A stretch of 64,000 bases of DNA from Veillonella sp. CHU740 (GCF_003992055.1 NZ_RQVD01000009.1:1-64000); one strand, 5' to 3'; positions 31,071-39,999 are shown, counted from the stretch's first letter. Made by a program: numbers and translations. The notes: generated from the sequence alone by a model not told the origin.

Positions 31071-31878
31071 GTTGTTTTCCTATTTCATTGGACCGCTCAT
31101 AACACGCTAGAATGCCTTCCATCATGGCTGAACGAAGACCTTCTTTTTCCATCGCTGCAATACCTGCGATAGTTGTACCTCCTGGTGATGTCACTTGATC
31201 GCGAAGCACACTAGGATGGCTGCCTGTTTCCAAAGCAATTAAACCAGAACCGTACATCGTTTGTACCGCTGCTTGCAAGGCCAATTGTCTAGTCAAGCCA
31301 ATCCGTACACCTGCATTCGCCATCGCATCTAGGATGGTATACATATATCCCGGGCCGGCCCCCGCTAAAGCTCCGATGCGATCTAAATCCGCTTCAGAGC
31401 AAACAACAGCTTCCCCTAAAGCTTCAAAAATACGCAGGGCTTGCTCCCTTTCACCTGGTGTCACTGTTTCACCACTAGCAATCGCAGTAAAACCAGCTTT
31501 CACCAAAATCGGAGTATTCGGCATCGCTCGCAACCAATGCGCTTCTGGCGCAAAGGATTGCAAGGTCTCTAACGGTATTCCTGCCGCAATGGAGATGCAA
31601 ATAGTTCGTGGTTCAATATGTGGTCCTACCTCCTCCATAAGAGAGGGTAACACTTGAGGTTTTACACCAAATACAATCAATCGATACTCATCAAAGGCCG
31701 GTATAGCCTCACAATCTGTGAAAGCTGTCACCCCAAATTGGCGCTCTAATTCGGAGGCCTGTTCACTGCGACGCACTAATACATCAACTTCATCAGGGCC
31801 CCAAACACCTTGCTCTAGAGCGCCTTGTAAAATAGCACCGCCCATAGAGCCTACACCAATCATCAGTATTTTTTGCAT
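31060..31878 (-). CDS. proC: Pyrroline-5-carboxylate reductase
   Basis: 272 aa. The N-terminal Rossmann motif is ILMIGVGSMGGAILQGA, and the C-terminal dimer domain carries the family signature from about residue 220 (LRDQVTSPGGTTIAGI). It reduces pyrroline-5-carboxylate to proline with NAD(P)H. It lies between sepF and ylmH, where many firmicutes have ylmG; proC in this place is also known in other bacteria. AGGAGGTAGCCATG sets the start. Confidence 0.96.
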   Translation of the reverse strand: MQKILMIGVGSMGGAILQGALEQGVWGPDEVDVLVRRSEQASELERQFGVTAFTDCEAIPAFDEYRLIVFGVKPQVLPSLMEEVGPHIEPRTICISIAAGIPLETLQSFAPEAHWLRAMPNTPILVKAGFTAIASGETVTPGEREQALRIFEALGEAVVCSEADLDRIGALAGAGPGYMYTILDAMANAGVRIGLTRQLALQAAVQTMYGSGLIALETGSHPSVLRDQVTSPGGTTIAGIAAMEKEGLRSAMMEGILACYERSNEIGKQRER

Positions 31879-31894
31879 GGCTACCTCCTAATAC

Positions 31895-32398
31895 TTAGGC
31901 TTGTGGTTCTTTCCAAGCTAATTTATCAGATAATTCTGTATATTCTTTATCTGTATAATCTACTGTTACATTCACTGGAACACAGATAAAAATATCTTTT
32001 CCAATTTTTTCTAATTTGCCATCTAACGCAAATGTTGCACCACTTACGAAGTCAACGATACGAGCCGCTTCATGTGGATCTGTGTTTTCAAAATTAATGA
32101 CTACTGGACGCATATCGCGCAATTGATTTGTAATGTGTTCAGAATCCTCGAACGCTTTTGGTTCGACAATTACTACTTTCATACCACTAGAACGTTGTGC
32201 CACTGTGTTATATCCTCCTGTTTTTGGTCGTGCAGCTGGTGCCACAGGTGCAGGGTTTCCTGCCACTGGTGCGCTTACCACTGGTTGTTGTGGATCATCT
32301 TCATAGATTTCATCTGCATATTCTTCATATTCATACTCATCGTCTTGATTACCAGCGAAAAAGTTTTTCATAGAATTCCAACTGTCCTTCAGTGCCAT
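31895..32398 (-). CDS. sepF: Cell-division protein SepF
   Basis: 167 aa. The N-terminal amphipathic helix (MALKDSWNSMKNFFAG) is the expected membrane anchor. An acidic and then a Pro/Ala-rich linker follows, and the C-terminal domain (about 75-155) has the MKVVIVEPKAFEDSEHITNQ and DFVSGATFALDGKL core of SepF. SepF bundles FtsZ and tethers it to the membrane. GGAGGAAATAACGATG precedes the start, 14 bp after yggS. Confidence 0.94.
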   Translation of the reverse strand: MALKDSWNSMKNFFAGNQDDEYEYEEYADEIYEDDPQQPVVSAPVAGNPAPVAPAARPKTGGYNTVAQRSSGMKVVIVEPKAFEDSEHITNQLRDMRPVVINFENTDPHEAARIVDFVSGATFALDGKLEKIGKDIFICVPVNVTVDYTDKEYTELSDKLAWKEPQA

Positions 32399-32412
32399 CG
32401 TTATTTCCTCCG

Positions 32413-33102
32413 TTACTCATCATAGTGGCGTTCTCCAAATATTGCCGTTCCCACACGCACAATATTGGCACCCTCTTCAATTGCTACTTCAAAATCGTGG
32501 GTCATCCCCATCGATATATATTCAATCTGTCCCACATCAAAATGGGATTTCATATCTTCAAATAAAGCGCGAGCGACTCTAAATATAGGTCGAGCTTCCT
32601 CTGGATCATCAAAGAAAGGCGCCATGCACATCAACCCTTTCACCCGTATATTAGGCAAGGTTTTCGCATAGTCCCGTATAGCTGGGAATTCTTCTACATC
32701 CATACCGGATTTGCTCTCTTCTCGAGCCACATTCACTTGCAGTAATATTTCTTGTACTAGTCCTTCTCTAGCCGCGACACGCTGGATTTCATCCAGTAAT
32801 TTGACACTATGAACTGAATGAATTAAAGAAAACTTTCCAATTACATTGCGCACCTTATTGTTCTGTAGTTGACCAATTAAATGCCATTGTAATTCGGGGC
32901 CCTCATAGAGCTCCATCTTCCCTCGCGCTTCTTGTACACGATTCTCACCTACTGTGGTCACACCGAGGCGAGCCACTTCTTGTACAGCGTCGACAGGATG
33001 ATTCTTTGTCACTGCTACTAGCATGACCGAGTCTGTTCTACCCACTCGTGCTTTTGCTTCTTCTATGCGCTGTTGCACATGATGTAATGCTGTTGCAATC
33101 AT
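32413..33102 (-). CDS. YggS-family pyridoxal phosphate homeostasis protein
   Basis: 229 aa. It has the single-domain PLP barrel of YggS/PROSC: VAVTKNHPVDAVQEVA with the cofactor lysine, GENRVQEA, WHLIGQLQNNKVR, and the terminal MGMTHDFEVAIEEGANIVRVGTA region. It buffers PLP and balances amino acid pools; no catalytic activity is established for the family. First gene of the sepF cluster. Confidence 0.94.
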   Translation of the reverse strand: MIATALHHVQQRIEEAKARVGRTDSVMLVAVTKNHPVDAVQEVARLGVTTVGENRVQEARGKMELYEGPELQWHLIGQLQNNKVRNVIGKFSLIHSVHSVKLLDEIQRVAAREGLVQEILLQVNVAREESKSGMDVEEFPAIRDYAKTLPNIRVKGLMCMAPFFDDPEEARPIFRVARALFEDMKSHFDVGQIEYISMGMTHDFEVAIEEGANIVRVGTAIFGERHYDE

Positions 33103-33188
33103 ATATGTCAGTCCTTTTTTAGTCGTTTCTATTTACTGTGAAAGGTCTTAATAAAGAAAATAATACTTTATCTTTTTTATTATAAACG

Positions 33189-33256
33189 AAAGAATAAGAA
33201 AAGTACATAGAAAAAGCATGATTTCAAGGCTACTTCTGTGTATTTTCTTATTCTTT
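33189..33256 (-). terminator. Long hairpin terminator downstream of pgeF
   Basis: A perfect 14 bp stem (33189-33202 with 33243-33256) continues inward as TACATAG/CTGTGTA with one wobble and one bulge. The 3' arm on the minus strand is U-rich (TTTTCTTATTCTTT). It lies between pgeF and yggS. Confidence 0.7.
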
Positions 33257-33316
33257 ATGATAAATCGTATACATGTATTGCCCGTAAACAGGGAATCTCA
33301 TCCAAACTTTCCATAA

Positions 33317-33345
33317 CTATCACTAAGAAATATCTGTAGTGATAG
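33317..33345. repeat. 9 bp inverted repeat downstream of pgeF
   Basis: CTATCACTA (33317-33325) and TAGTGATAG (33337-33345). There is no U-run after it. It may be a first 3' hairpin of the pgeF transcript, and no other role is evident. Confidence 0.4.
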
Positions 33346-33366
33346 ACTCTGTCAATACAACTTTTA

Positions 33367-34269
33367 TTATAATTTATGTTCTACATCACGTAGCACAGCA
33401 AACATAGCCATGCGCCCTGTACGTCCTTGGTCACGACGATACGAATAACATCGTTCTTCTGTCATCGTATCTGTGCCAGATACAGAGATTTGATCCATCG
33501 GTATGCCTCGCTGTACCATACAGGTTGCAATGTATCCTTTTAAATCTACATGCGGTGTGGCCACCGTCTGCCCTTCCCGTTGGATATATTTGACTAGGTC
33601 TATCTCCTGTGAAAGTCCAAGCCCTTCTATGTCTTGACGAAACTGTTGTGCAATCTCTTCACTCACCTCAAAGGAGTCTCCACCAATCGAAGGACCTATG
33701 TACAAGTAACATGCATTAGCCATCGTTCCATAGTCTTCATGCATGCTGTCCAAAGTGCGCTCCACAATATGAACAATAGCACCTCGCCATCCTGCATGGA
33801 TCACCGCCACAGCATGATGTGCTGCATCATAGAGCAGAACTGGCACACAATCGGCTACTAGTAATAGCAAAGGTATATTCACTAAGTTAGTATGGATAGC
33901 ATCACTATCAGGAATGCTATCAGCCCAACTAAAAGCCCCTTTACCGACGAGCTCCTCTGTCACCCTCGTTACACCCACACCATGCACTTGCTCACCACAA
34001 GTCAAATGATTCGGATCCACCCCTAGCACCTGAGCTAACCGTTTGCGGTTCTCCACCACCGCCGCAGGATCATCACCTACATGAAGCCCCATGTTAAAAC
34101 TGGTGAAGTCACCTTCACTGACACCACCATAACGACAAGTGACACCATGAGTCAAAGGGAATCGCTCTAGTAGCGGACTATATTCATAGGTAATACTGGT
34201 GGAATTATTTTGGGAGATGGAGGATTTGTGAAGAGTGGAGGATGAGTAGGGTATTTTAGTTGTGATCAT
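33367..34269 (-). CDS. pgeF: YfiH/PgeF-family purine nucleoside phosphorylase-like (multicopper laccase fold)
   Basis: 300 aa. The family core is clear: THGVTCRYGGVSEG, FNMGLHVGDDPAAVVENR, LTCGEQVHG with the first metal His, VADCVPVLLYD with the Cys, and VIHAGWRG with the second His. Members were called polyphenol oxidase or peptidoglycan editing factor, and some have purine nucleoside phosphorylase/deaminase activity. The first 35 or so residues are Ser/Thr/Asn-rich and not conserved. CAGGAGGCCTCAATATG supports the long start. It follows the secreted paralogue cluster. Confidence 0.85.
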   Translation of the reverse strand: MITTKIPYSSSTLHKSSISQNNSTSITYEYSPLLERFPLTHGVTCRYGGVSEGDFTSFNMGLHVGDDPAAVVENRKRLAQVLGVDPNHLTCGEQVHGVGVTRVTEELVGKGAFSWADSIPDSDAIHTNLVNIPLLLLVADCVPVLLYDAAHHAVAVIHAGWRGAIVHIVERTLDSMHEDYGTMANACYLYIGPSIGGDSFEVSEEIAQQFRQDIEGLGLSQEIDLVKYIQREGQTVATPHVDLKGYIATCMVQRGIPMDQISVSGTDTMTEERCYSYRRDQGRTGRMAMFAVLRDVEHKL

Positions 34270-34389
34270 ATTGAGGCCTCCTGAGGTATTAGTAAACTGA
34301 TTTATAGTGTAATGAATATATAGATTATCTTAATTTGAGCATCAAATTTATTTTATATTGTAGTTAGGAAAATGTTCAGCTCTCTGAAA

Positions 34390-35043
34390 TTAATGTGCAT
34401 CTATCTTTATCTTAGTTACTCGTTCTCCATCATTTTCAAACGAAATCCCTGAAATAAAATCTGAGTTCCACATAAAGGCTCCATAAAACCATGTATTAGT
34501 TTTAAAAATATATGTTGGTCGCCCATACATCTTGTATACTTTTTCTAAAGTATCACCAACACCGATTCCTCTATATGTGACTGCATCTCGATTCTTAATT
34601 TCAATATAATTAACTACATATGAATCTTTATTGTCACCCTCTGTAAACACTTGAGTAAATCTTACGCCTCCATATACCAATCCATGTCCAGGAGAAGTCG
34701 GATTTCCTAAACTAGATCGAACTTGTCCTAAAGTTGCTCCCATTGGAACTCCTAGAACCTGATATTCCATAGCATCTAATGGGTTTCCAACAACCCGATG
34801 AAGACTAAAATTACTTGGGTACTCTGACCTCTTAGGTAGATTAATTATACCCGAAGAGCTTTCGCTATCCACATCATTTCTGCTAGACTGAACTTCTAAA
34901 GACGTATTTCGTTGCTCTGTTTTATCCCTAACTGCTTCTAGTTTTTTCTCAGACTTAGATAACCAACTCGCTTCCGCTGAAGCTGGTGTAAAAACCGTCG
35001 CACTGAAAACAGCTAGCAAAATAGATGTTGTTAATTTTTTCAT
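34390..35043 (-). CDS. Secreted two-repeat protein, paralogue 1 of a tandem family
   Basis: 217 aa with a Sec signal peptide (MKKLTTSILLAVFSATVFTP, cleavage near ASAEA|SW). The mature part has a charged linker, then two similar units. Unit 1 is about 92-130, with VLGVPMGATLGQVRSSLGNPT and LVYGGVRF. Unit 2 is about 150-215, with NRDAVTYRGIGVGDTLEKVY, YGRPT, WFYGAF and a GISFENDGERVTKI end. The G-x3-G-T-x3-V-x3-LG-x-PT pattern recalls BamE/SmpA and BLIP folds, which is inference. It is a periplasmic or exported protein of unknown function. AGGAGGGTTATTATG precedes it; it is 42 bp from paralogue 2. Confidence 0.85.
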   Translation of the reverse strand: MKKLTTSILLAVFSATVFTPASAEASWLSKSEKKLEAVRDKTEQRNTSLEVQSSRNDVDSESSSGIINLPKRSEYPSNFSLHRVVGNPLDAMEYQVLGVPMGATLGQVRSSLGNPTSPGHGLVYGGVRFTQVFTEGDNKDSYVVNYIEIKNRDAVTYRGIGVGDTLEKVYKMYGRPTYIFKTNTWFYGAFMWNSDFISGISFENDGERVTKIKIDAH

Positions 35044-35085
35044 AATAACCCTCCTAGATAAGCATTATATTTTTCCATATATAAT

Positions 35086-35727
35086 CTATGTAACTATAAT
35101 TTTTGTGACTCTTTCTCCATCATTAATAAATCTAATACCATAGATATAGTCTGAATCTCGCATAAACGCACCATAGAACCACACATTATCATCAAAAATA
35201 TGTGTCGGGCGACCATACACTTCATACACCTGTTCCAACGTATCACCTACTGCAATCCCGCTATACGTTGTAGCATCACGATTCACTATCTCAATTAAAT
35301 CTGTATTATGAACTGCCATTACATGACTATAAAACGTAATACCTCCATAACGTGCAAATACATTTTGAGGTTTTCTCCACGAAGGATTAAACATTTGTTC
35401 CTCCGTAGGTGTTCCTAAAACTCTATGAACATCCTCATACGTTGATCCTACAAAAACACCCGCAACACTACGATCTTTTATATTTAAATGCTGACCTATC
35501 ACTCGTCCTACTGGATAATTGCTTGGGTAATCTGACCGCTGTGGTAAGCGAATCTTACTCGTAGATGTTTCAATTGTTTCACTAGATTCGCTTTGTTGTC
35601 CCGCTTCATTCCAAGATTTTTCAATCTTTTTCCATGTTTTAGATAACCAACTCGCTTCTACATGAGTTGGTGTGAAGATGGTGGCACTGAATAGCGTTAG
35701 TAAAATAGATGTAGATAATTTTTTCAT
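35086..35727 (-). CDS. Secreted two-repeat protein, paralogue 2
   Basis: 213 aa. The signal peptide MKKLSTSILLTLFSATIFTP is nearly that of paralogue 1, with cleavage near HVEA|SWLSK. Unit 1 reads VAGVFVGSTYEDVHRVLGTPT and YGGITF; unit 2 reads NRDATTYSGIAVGDTLEQVY, YGRPT, VWFYGAF and GIRFINDGERVTKI. The C-terminal unit is much better conserved among the copies than the middle linker. The start overlaps the stop of a small upstream frame (ATGA). Function unknown. Confidence 0.85.
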   Translation of the reverse strand: MKKLSTSILLTLFSATIFTPTHVEASWLSKTWKKIEKSWNEAGQQSESSETIETSTSKIRLPQRSDYPSNYPVGRVIGQHLNIKDRSVAGVFVGSTYEDVHRVLGTPTEEQMFNPSWRKPQNVFARYGGITFYSHVMAVHNTDLIEIVNRDATTYSGIAVGDTLEQVYEVYGRPTHIFDDNVWFYGAFMRDSDYIYGIRFINDGERVTKIIVT

Positions 35728-35855
35728 AATAATACCTCTAAATATGACCTAACTTTATCTTCTACAGACAATTCTTCTGAAGAGATACCTCTTGCACCAA
35801 GGGCGATGTATAAAATTGAGATTGATTTGACATGAGGTACCTCCTTGCTAAACAT
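35724..35855 (-). CDS. Possible 43-codon coupled leader ORF
   Basis: In the 147 bp between paralogues 3 and 2 a frame runs from ATG at 35855 to a TGA that overlaps the ATG of paralogue 2 (ATGA). It encodes a 43-residue peptide with an LYIALGARGISSEELS middle. Its own ribosome-binding site is poor. A second, 23-codon frame from ATG at 35833 (35762-35833) has a perfect AAGGAGG six bases upstream. Either could be a coupling leader, or the region may be a remnant of a lost gene. No similarity is recognised. Confidence 0.3.
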   Translation of the reverse strand: MFSKEVPHVKSISILYIALGARGISSEELSVEDKVRSYLEVLL

Positions 35856-35874
35856 GCACTCTCAGATTTCTTAA

Positions 35875-36552
35875 TTATATAACTCTAATTTTAGTTACTT
35901 TCACACCATCATTCTCAAAATATATACCACCGATATAGTCCGTGGTCCATTTAAAAACTCCATAAAACCATGAACCATCATCAAAAATATATGTTGGGCG
36001 GCCATATACTTTATATACTTGTTCTAATGAGTCTCCCACGGCAATTCCACGATAAGTAACAGCATCTCTATTAACTACTACTATTTCACCTGCCGTTTCT
36101 ATCTGCCCGTAAATACTACGATAGGTGATGCCACCATACCGCATAAAAGCTTTTTGCTCTCCATCCCTCCGAAGTTCATGATGGACTTCTTCTGTTGGTT
36201 CACCTAATACCCTCCGGATTTCTTCATACGTCGAATTAACGTGTACACCTGCTATAGCATATTCTTCAGCACTCAATCTATATCCTACCATTTGCCCCAC
36301 TCTATAATTTCTAGGATAATCAGACTTTTGAGGTAAACGTATGGTGCTAGTAGAATTTTGGCTATCTTGTTCATCCTCTTCTACTTTATCCACAGAGCCC
36401 TCTTTAGAAGCACGCTCTCTTTCTGCCATTGCATTCCAAGAGGCTTCAAACTTCTTTAATGTTTTAGATAACCAACTCGCATCCACATGAGTGGGAGCAA
36501 ACACAGTGGCACTAAATAGTGCTAATACAATCGATGTCGTTAATTTCTTCAT
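35875..36552 (-). CDS. Secreted two-repeat protein, paralogue 3
   Basis: 225 aa. The signal peptide MKKLTTSIVLALFSATVFAP has cleavage near HVDA|SWLSK. A Glu/Ser-rich linker follows, then unit 1 (IAGVHVNSTYEEIRRVLGEPT, YGGITY) and unit 2 (NRDAVTYRGIAVGDSLEQVY, YGRPT, SWFYGVF, GIYFENDGVKVTKI). It is the first gene of the three-copy array and lies 92 bp after the Nudix gene. The ribosome-binding site is weak (AGAGAG). Function unknown; likely periplasmic. Confidence 0.85.
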   Translation of the reverse strand: MKKLTTSIVLALFSATVFAPTHVDASWLSKTLKKFEASWNAMAERERASKEGSVDKVEEDEQDSQNSTSTIRLPQKSDYPRNYRVGQMVGYRLSAEEYAIAGVHVNSTYEEIRRVLGEPTEEVHHELRRDGEQKAFMRYGGITYRSIYGQIETAGEIVVVNRDAVTYRGIAVGDSLEQVYKVYGRPTYIFDDGSWFYGVFKWTTDYIGGIYFENDGVKVTKIRVI

Positions 36553-36644
36553 GTTCTCTCTACTTTCATCAAAGAATACATACTAAGCTCACAATATATT
36601 ACTTATTATTAGTATATCATTTGTAGCTTTTAAAGTCCTTCTCA

Positions 36645-37028
36645 TCAAATCAACTTTCCCACACATTCCACGATAGGCAAATCAGCTTCTAACCAATCTA
36701 CATCGTATAGTATTTCTTTTGTTAACCAACGAGCTGCACTATGTTCTTGTAAATGAAACTCTCCTTTCAGCTCACATTGATAGGCATGCATAATCAAATG
36801 AAAGCTAAGATAATCATATTCTACGGTGGTCAAAAATTCTCCTACCACAATAAATACATCTAACTCTTCTTGGATTTCACGAGACAATGCTGTTGTATGA
36901 TCTTCTCCAGCTTCAATCTTTCCGCCTGGAAATTCCCAGCTTCCTTGTAAGTCTCCATACCCTCGTTGTGTAGCCAAGACCTGTTTGTCTTTCATTATGA
37001 CAGCCGCCACTACTTCTATCGTTTTCAT
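36645..37028 (-). CDS. Nudix hydrolase, MutT-like
   Basis: 127 aa. The Nudix box is complete: Gly36, Glu42, Arg50-Glu51 and Glu54-Glu55, in GKIEAGEDHTTALSREIQEE. The short length and WEFPGGK lead-in match MutT/8-oxo-dGTP diphosphatase or (d)CTP pyrophosphohydrolase types. It would hydrolyse a nucleoside diphosphate linked to another group; the exact substrate is not readable. It begins 10 bp after the helicase stop with the ribosome-binding site (AAGGAGATATGG) overlapping that stop, so the two are surely co-expressed. Confidence 0.92.
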   Translation of the reverse strand: MKTIEVVAAVIMKDKQVLATQRGYGDLQGSWEFPGGKIEAGEDHTTALSREIQEELDVFIVVGEFLTTVEYDYLSFHLIMHAYQCELKGEFHLQEHSAARWLTKEILYDVDWLEADLPIVECVGKLI

Positions 37029-37038
37029 CCATATCTCC

Positions 37039-39945
37039 TTAACGGTTCACAAAATAATCATATAAATCTTCTCGTATTGGTGTGTCTAACTCATAGGCAA
37101 TACGAACTGCTTTTTTCGTAGTCCCCGGCATCGTAAATACTTCTGTTTCTCCAGTAGCATGGATATGTCCTAAATAGTAAAACTCTTTCGCTCCATCTTC
37201 ATCATTTTTATTTTTTCTAATAAATAGATGCATAGCAATGCCTTCTTCACGAGCATGTAATGCTTTTTGCACTAAATTATTAGTAAGGTCTACACCACTT
37301 TTAGAAATGGCAATTAACTGATGAGGAGATACTAATTTATCTTCATAGCGTATAGTATCCGAAATATCTTCCCCTTTGTCGTAATTGATAAATACAGGGT
37401 AGGTCTTCGTTGCTTCATCGTACTTATAACCACCAATATTCAATGGTACTATACTAGTTTCCCATTCCATCAATTGACATACGTCTTCATAGGTGTATTT
37501 CTGATACAACGTGAAAGATGCTTCTTGATACCGTTCCTTATAATACTTTTCATACCTCTGAAAGCCTACTTTTACATAGTCCTCTATCATATTTCGGAAA
37601 CCTTCTTTTTGTAAAGCCTCACAAAATACATCAGAAATACGTAAGCTACTACCTTCTTCTCTACAAAGCACCGCTTCTTTAAAGCTAGCTTTAGATGTGC
37701 CAGTTTTAAATTGTCCGGTGAACAAATTAATAATATTTCTCTCTGTATGAACTGTACAAGGAATATTTAGTATCTCTAATTGTGTTCTCATATACGCTAA
37801 TGGATCTACTTCACCTTGTAACAATCCTTCCAATACATAGAGCTCATGTACTCGCTTTCCAAGCACCATATATTGACCCATATACTCTAGTATCTTCGCT
37901 TCTACCGTTGAAAATCTATGCGTATACTCTGTTTCATAGTCCACCAAAAATTTATAATACGTCTTAGCACTACTATTAAAGATTAATGAAATATCGATAC
38001 TTCCATAGTTTTCAAAATCTACAAGACTTGGAATGCGACCTAATTTATACTTTAACTGTTTATAGGCCTGGCGAATGTTTTTAATCTGAGTAAACTTAGC
38101 TGTGTCGATGGATTTAAAAATTCGCTCTTGTGCTACCGCATCAAAATGGATCGTCGAAGCTCCAGGTATTACCCTAGTTCCCTCTTGCACATAATAACGC
38201 AAACTATCTTTATTATGACTCACATCACCAGAAAGGGCCACAGGAATCATAAAGTTATTATTAAAATTTCCAATAAAGTCAAGAACTACTACATACTCTT
38301 TACTATTGTGACGCCGTAACCCACGACCTAACTGTTGCACAAATACAATAGGGCTCTCTGTGCCACGGACCATAACGACTTGATTTACTTCTGGAATGTC
38401 TATACCTTCATTAAAAATATCTACCGTCATAATATAATCCAAGGACTCATTCGTATGAGACCCTGACAATCGTTGAATTGCCTTCTCTCTATTTTCTTGT
38501 GAGTCTGCACCACTTAGACTAACGGTACGCATCCCTAATTCATTAAATGCATCAGATAAAGCTTGTGCTTCTTCTATACTATGACAGAACACTAACCCCT
38601 TTACTCGTTCTCCTGAATATCCATAAAAGTTACATTGTTCTAAAATCAATCTGGCTCTCGTCTTATAATCCCATTCATTCGCAAAAATACTTTGTGCCTC
38701 ATCACCTTCATAGGTTGTAATCCCATCTGATAATTGACTGATACCAAAATAATGGAATGGACATAATAAGTCAGATTCTAAAGCATGCTGTAAGCGTATT
38801 TCATGAATAATATTATAATCAAATAATTTATAAATATCGAAATCATCCGTCCGTTCTGGACTTGCTGTCATAGCAAACCAAAACTTAGGTGTAAAGTAAT
38901 CCATAATACGATGGTAACTTTCAGATCCTGCTCGATGAGCCTCATCAATCACAATTACATCAAAATCTGTAGGAGAAAATCGTTCATAACATTCAGGCTT
39001 CGCCATCATTTGCATCGTAGCAAATAAATAGGTTTCAGAAAATCCTTTTGCCGTACCCGACAATACACCATATGTCACAGTATCGCCAATCACATGTCGA
39101 TAAGATTCTAACGCTTGCCTTGCCACTTGTTCACGATGGACTAAAAACAAAACTCGTTTCGGCTTAACACTGCTCACTGCAAATGCAGAAGCATACGTCT
39201 TACCTGTCCCTGTTGCTGAAATTAGTAAGCCTTTATTTGCGCCGGACTTATAGAGCTGTTTGAACTGTTCAATCACATAGGACTGCATACTATTGGGTTG
39301 CAAAGATTGTTGCGCCTCATGATATACAGACTTCCTTGTTTCCTCTATATGCAATACCTGTTTCTGATTCACTTCATTATATTGTTTATATAACTGTCTA
39401 TACGTATCTATATATTCTGCATAAGATTTTGTCTCACTAGCAGACCATAAACTTTCAAATTCTTCTAATACAGAGGTAACGAACGATTCTTGCTTATGCG
39501 AACTATAATGAACATTCCATTCTTTATTTCGTGTCAATGCATGAAGTGTCATATTGGAACTTCCCATAATTATGGTGAACTCATCTTGCAAATGAAATCC
39601 GTATCCCTTTGTATGAAAGCCAATGTCTGATTCTTGCACATCAAAAATTCGCAGTTCAATATTTTTAAATTGGCTTAATTTGTCCAATATTTTAGGATCA
39701 TTGAACATTAAAAAGTTAGTGGTTAAAATTCGTCCAGAAATTTGTTTTGCTTCTAATTCTTTTAATGTCATAAGCAAGGGACTTAATCCACCAGCAGTAA
39801 TAAAAGCAACACTAATAAAAAACGATTCACATCGCTTCAATTCGCTTTCTATGGCAGAAATAACTTTTCTTCCTTCTTCTGCATTATTTGATACAAACTC
39901 CGGTCCGCCTTGTTGCAAGGCCTTCGTAAAATTAATTTCGTGCAT
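37039..39945 (-). CDS. PLD-nuclease-like / superfamily 2 helicase / DUF3427 protein
   Basis: 968 aa with three parts. Residues of about 30-175 form a phospholipase-D-like domain with H111-T-K113 and GSSN at 128-131, the HxK half-site of PLD nucleases. Residues of about 220-560 form an SF2 helicase core: ATGTGKT at 244-250, DEAH at 334-337, TASPERTDD, and QQLGRGLRRH (motif VI). The C-terminal 300 or so residues end in a DUF3427-type region (INYDKGEDISDTIRYED ... YYLGHI). Such proteins act on nucleic acid and resemble restriction-type defence helicases. It forms a two-gene unit with the Nudix gene. A palindrome lies 41 bp upstream of the start codon. Confidence 0.88.
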   Translation of the reverse strand: MHEINFTKALQQGGPEFVSNNAEEGRKVISAIESELKRCESFFISVAFITAGGLSPLLMTLKELEAKQISGRILTTNFLMFNDPKILDKLSQFKNIELRIFDVQESDIGFHTKGYGFHLQDEFTIIMGSSNMTLHALTRNKEWNVHYSSHKQESFVTSVLEEFESLWSASETKSYAEYIDTYRQLYKQYNEVNQKQVLHIEETRKSVYHEAQQSLQPNSMQSYVIEQFKQLYKSGANKGLLISATGTGKTYASAFAVSSVKPKRVLFLVHREQVARQALESYRHVIGDTVTYGVLSGTAKGFSETYLFATMQMMAKPECYERFSPTDFDVIVIDEAHRAGSESYHRIMDYFTPKFWFAMTASPERTDDFDIYKLFDYNIIHEIRLQHALESDLLCPFHYFGISQLSDGITTYEGDEAQSIFANEWDYKTRARLILEQCNFYGYSGERVKGLVFCHSIEEAQALSDAFNELGMRTVSLSGADSQENREKAIQRLSGSHTNESLDYIMTVDIFNEGIDIPEVNQVVMVRGTESPIVFVQQLGRGLRRHNSKEYVVVLDFIGNFNNNFMIPVALSGDVSHNKDSLRYYVQEGTRVIPGASTIHFDAVAQERIFKSIDTAKFTQIKNIRQAYKQLKYKLGRIPSLVDFENYGSIDISLIFNSSAKTYYKFLVDYETEYTHRFSTVEAKILEYMGQYMVLGKRVHELYVLEGLLQGEVDPLAYMRTQLEILNIPCTVHTERNIINLFTGQFKTGTSKASFKEAVLCREEGSSLRISDVFCEALQKEGFRNMIEDYVKVGFQRYEKYYKERYQEASFTLYQKYTYEDVCQLMEWETSIVPLNIGGYKYDEATKTYPVFINYDKGEDISDTIRYEDKLVSPHQLIAISKSGVDLTNNLVQKALHAREEGIAMHLFIRKNKNDEDGAKEFYYLGHIHATGETEVFTMPGTTKKAVRIAYELDTPIREDLYDYFVNR

Positions 39946-39985
39946 CTCTTTCTCCTATATATCTATATAAGATCACTGTACCAGC

Positions 39986-39999
39986 TCTTATGCATAAGA
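39986..39999. repeat. Perfect 14 bp palindrome upstream of the helicase gene
   Basis: TCTTATGCATAAGA is self-complementary and lies 41 bp before the helicase start codon, where a repressor dimer could bind. No regulator gene is adjacent, so this role is a guess. Confidence 0.35.
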
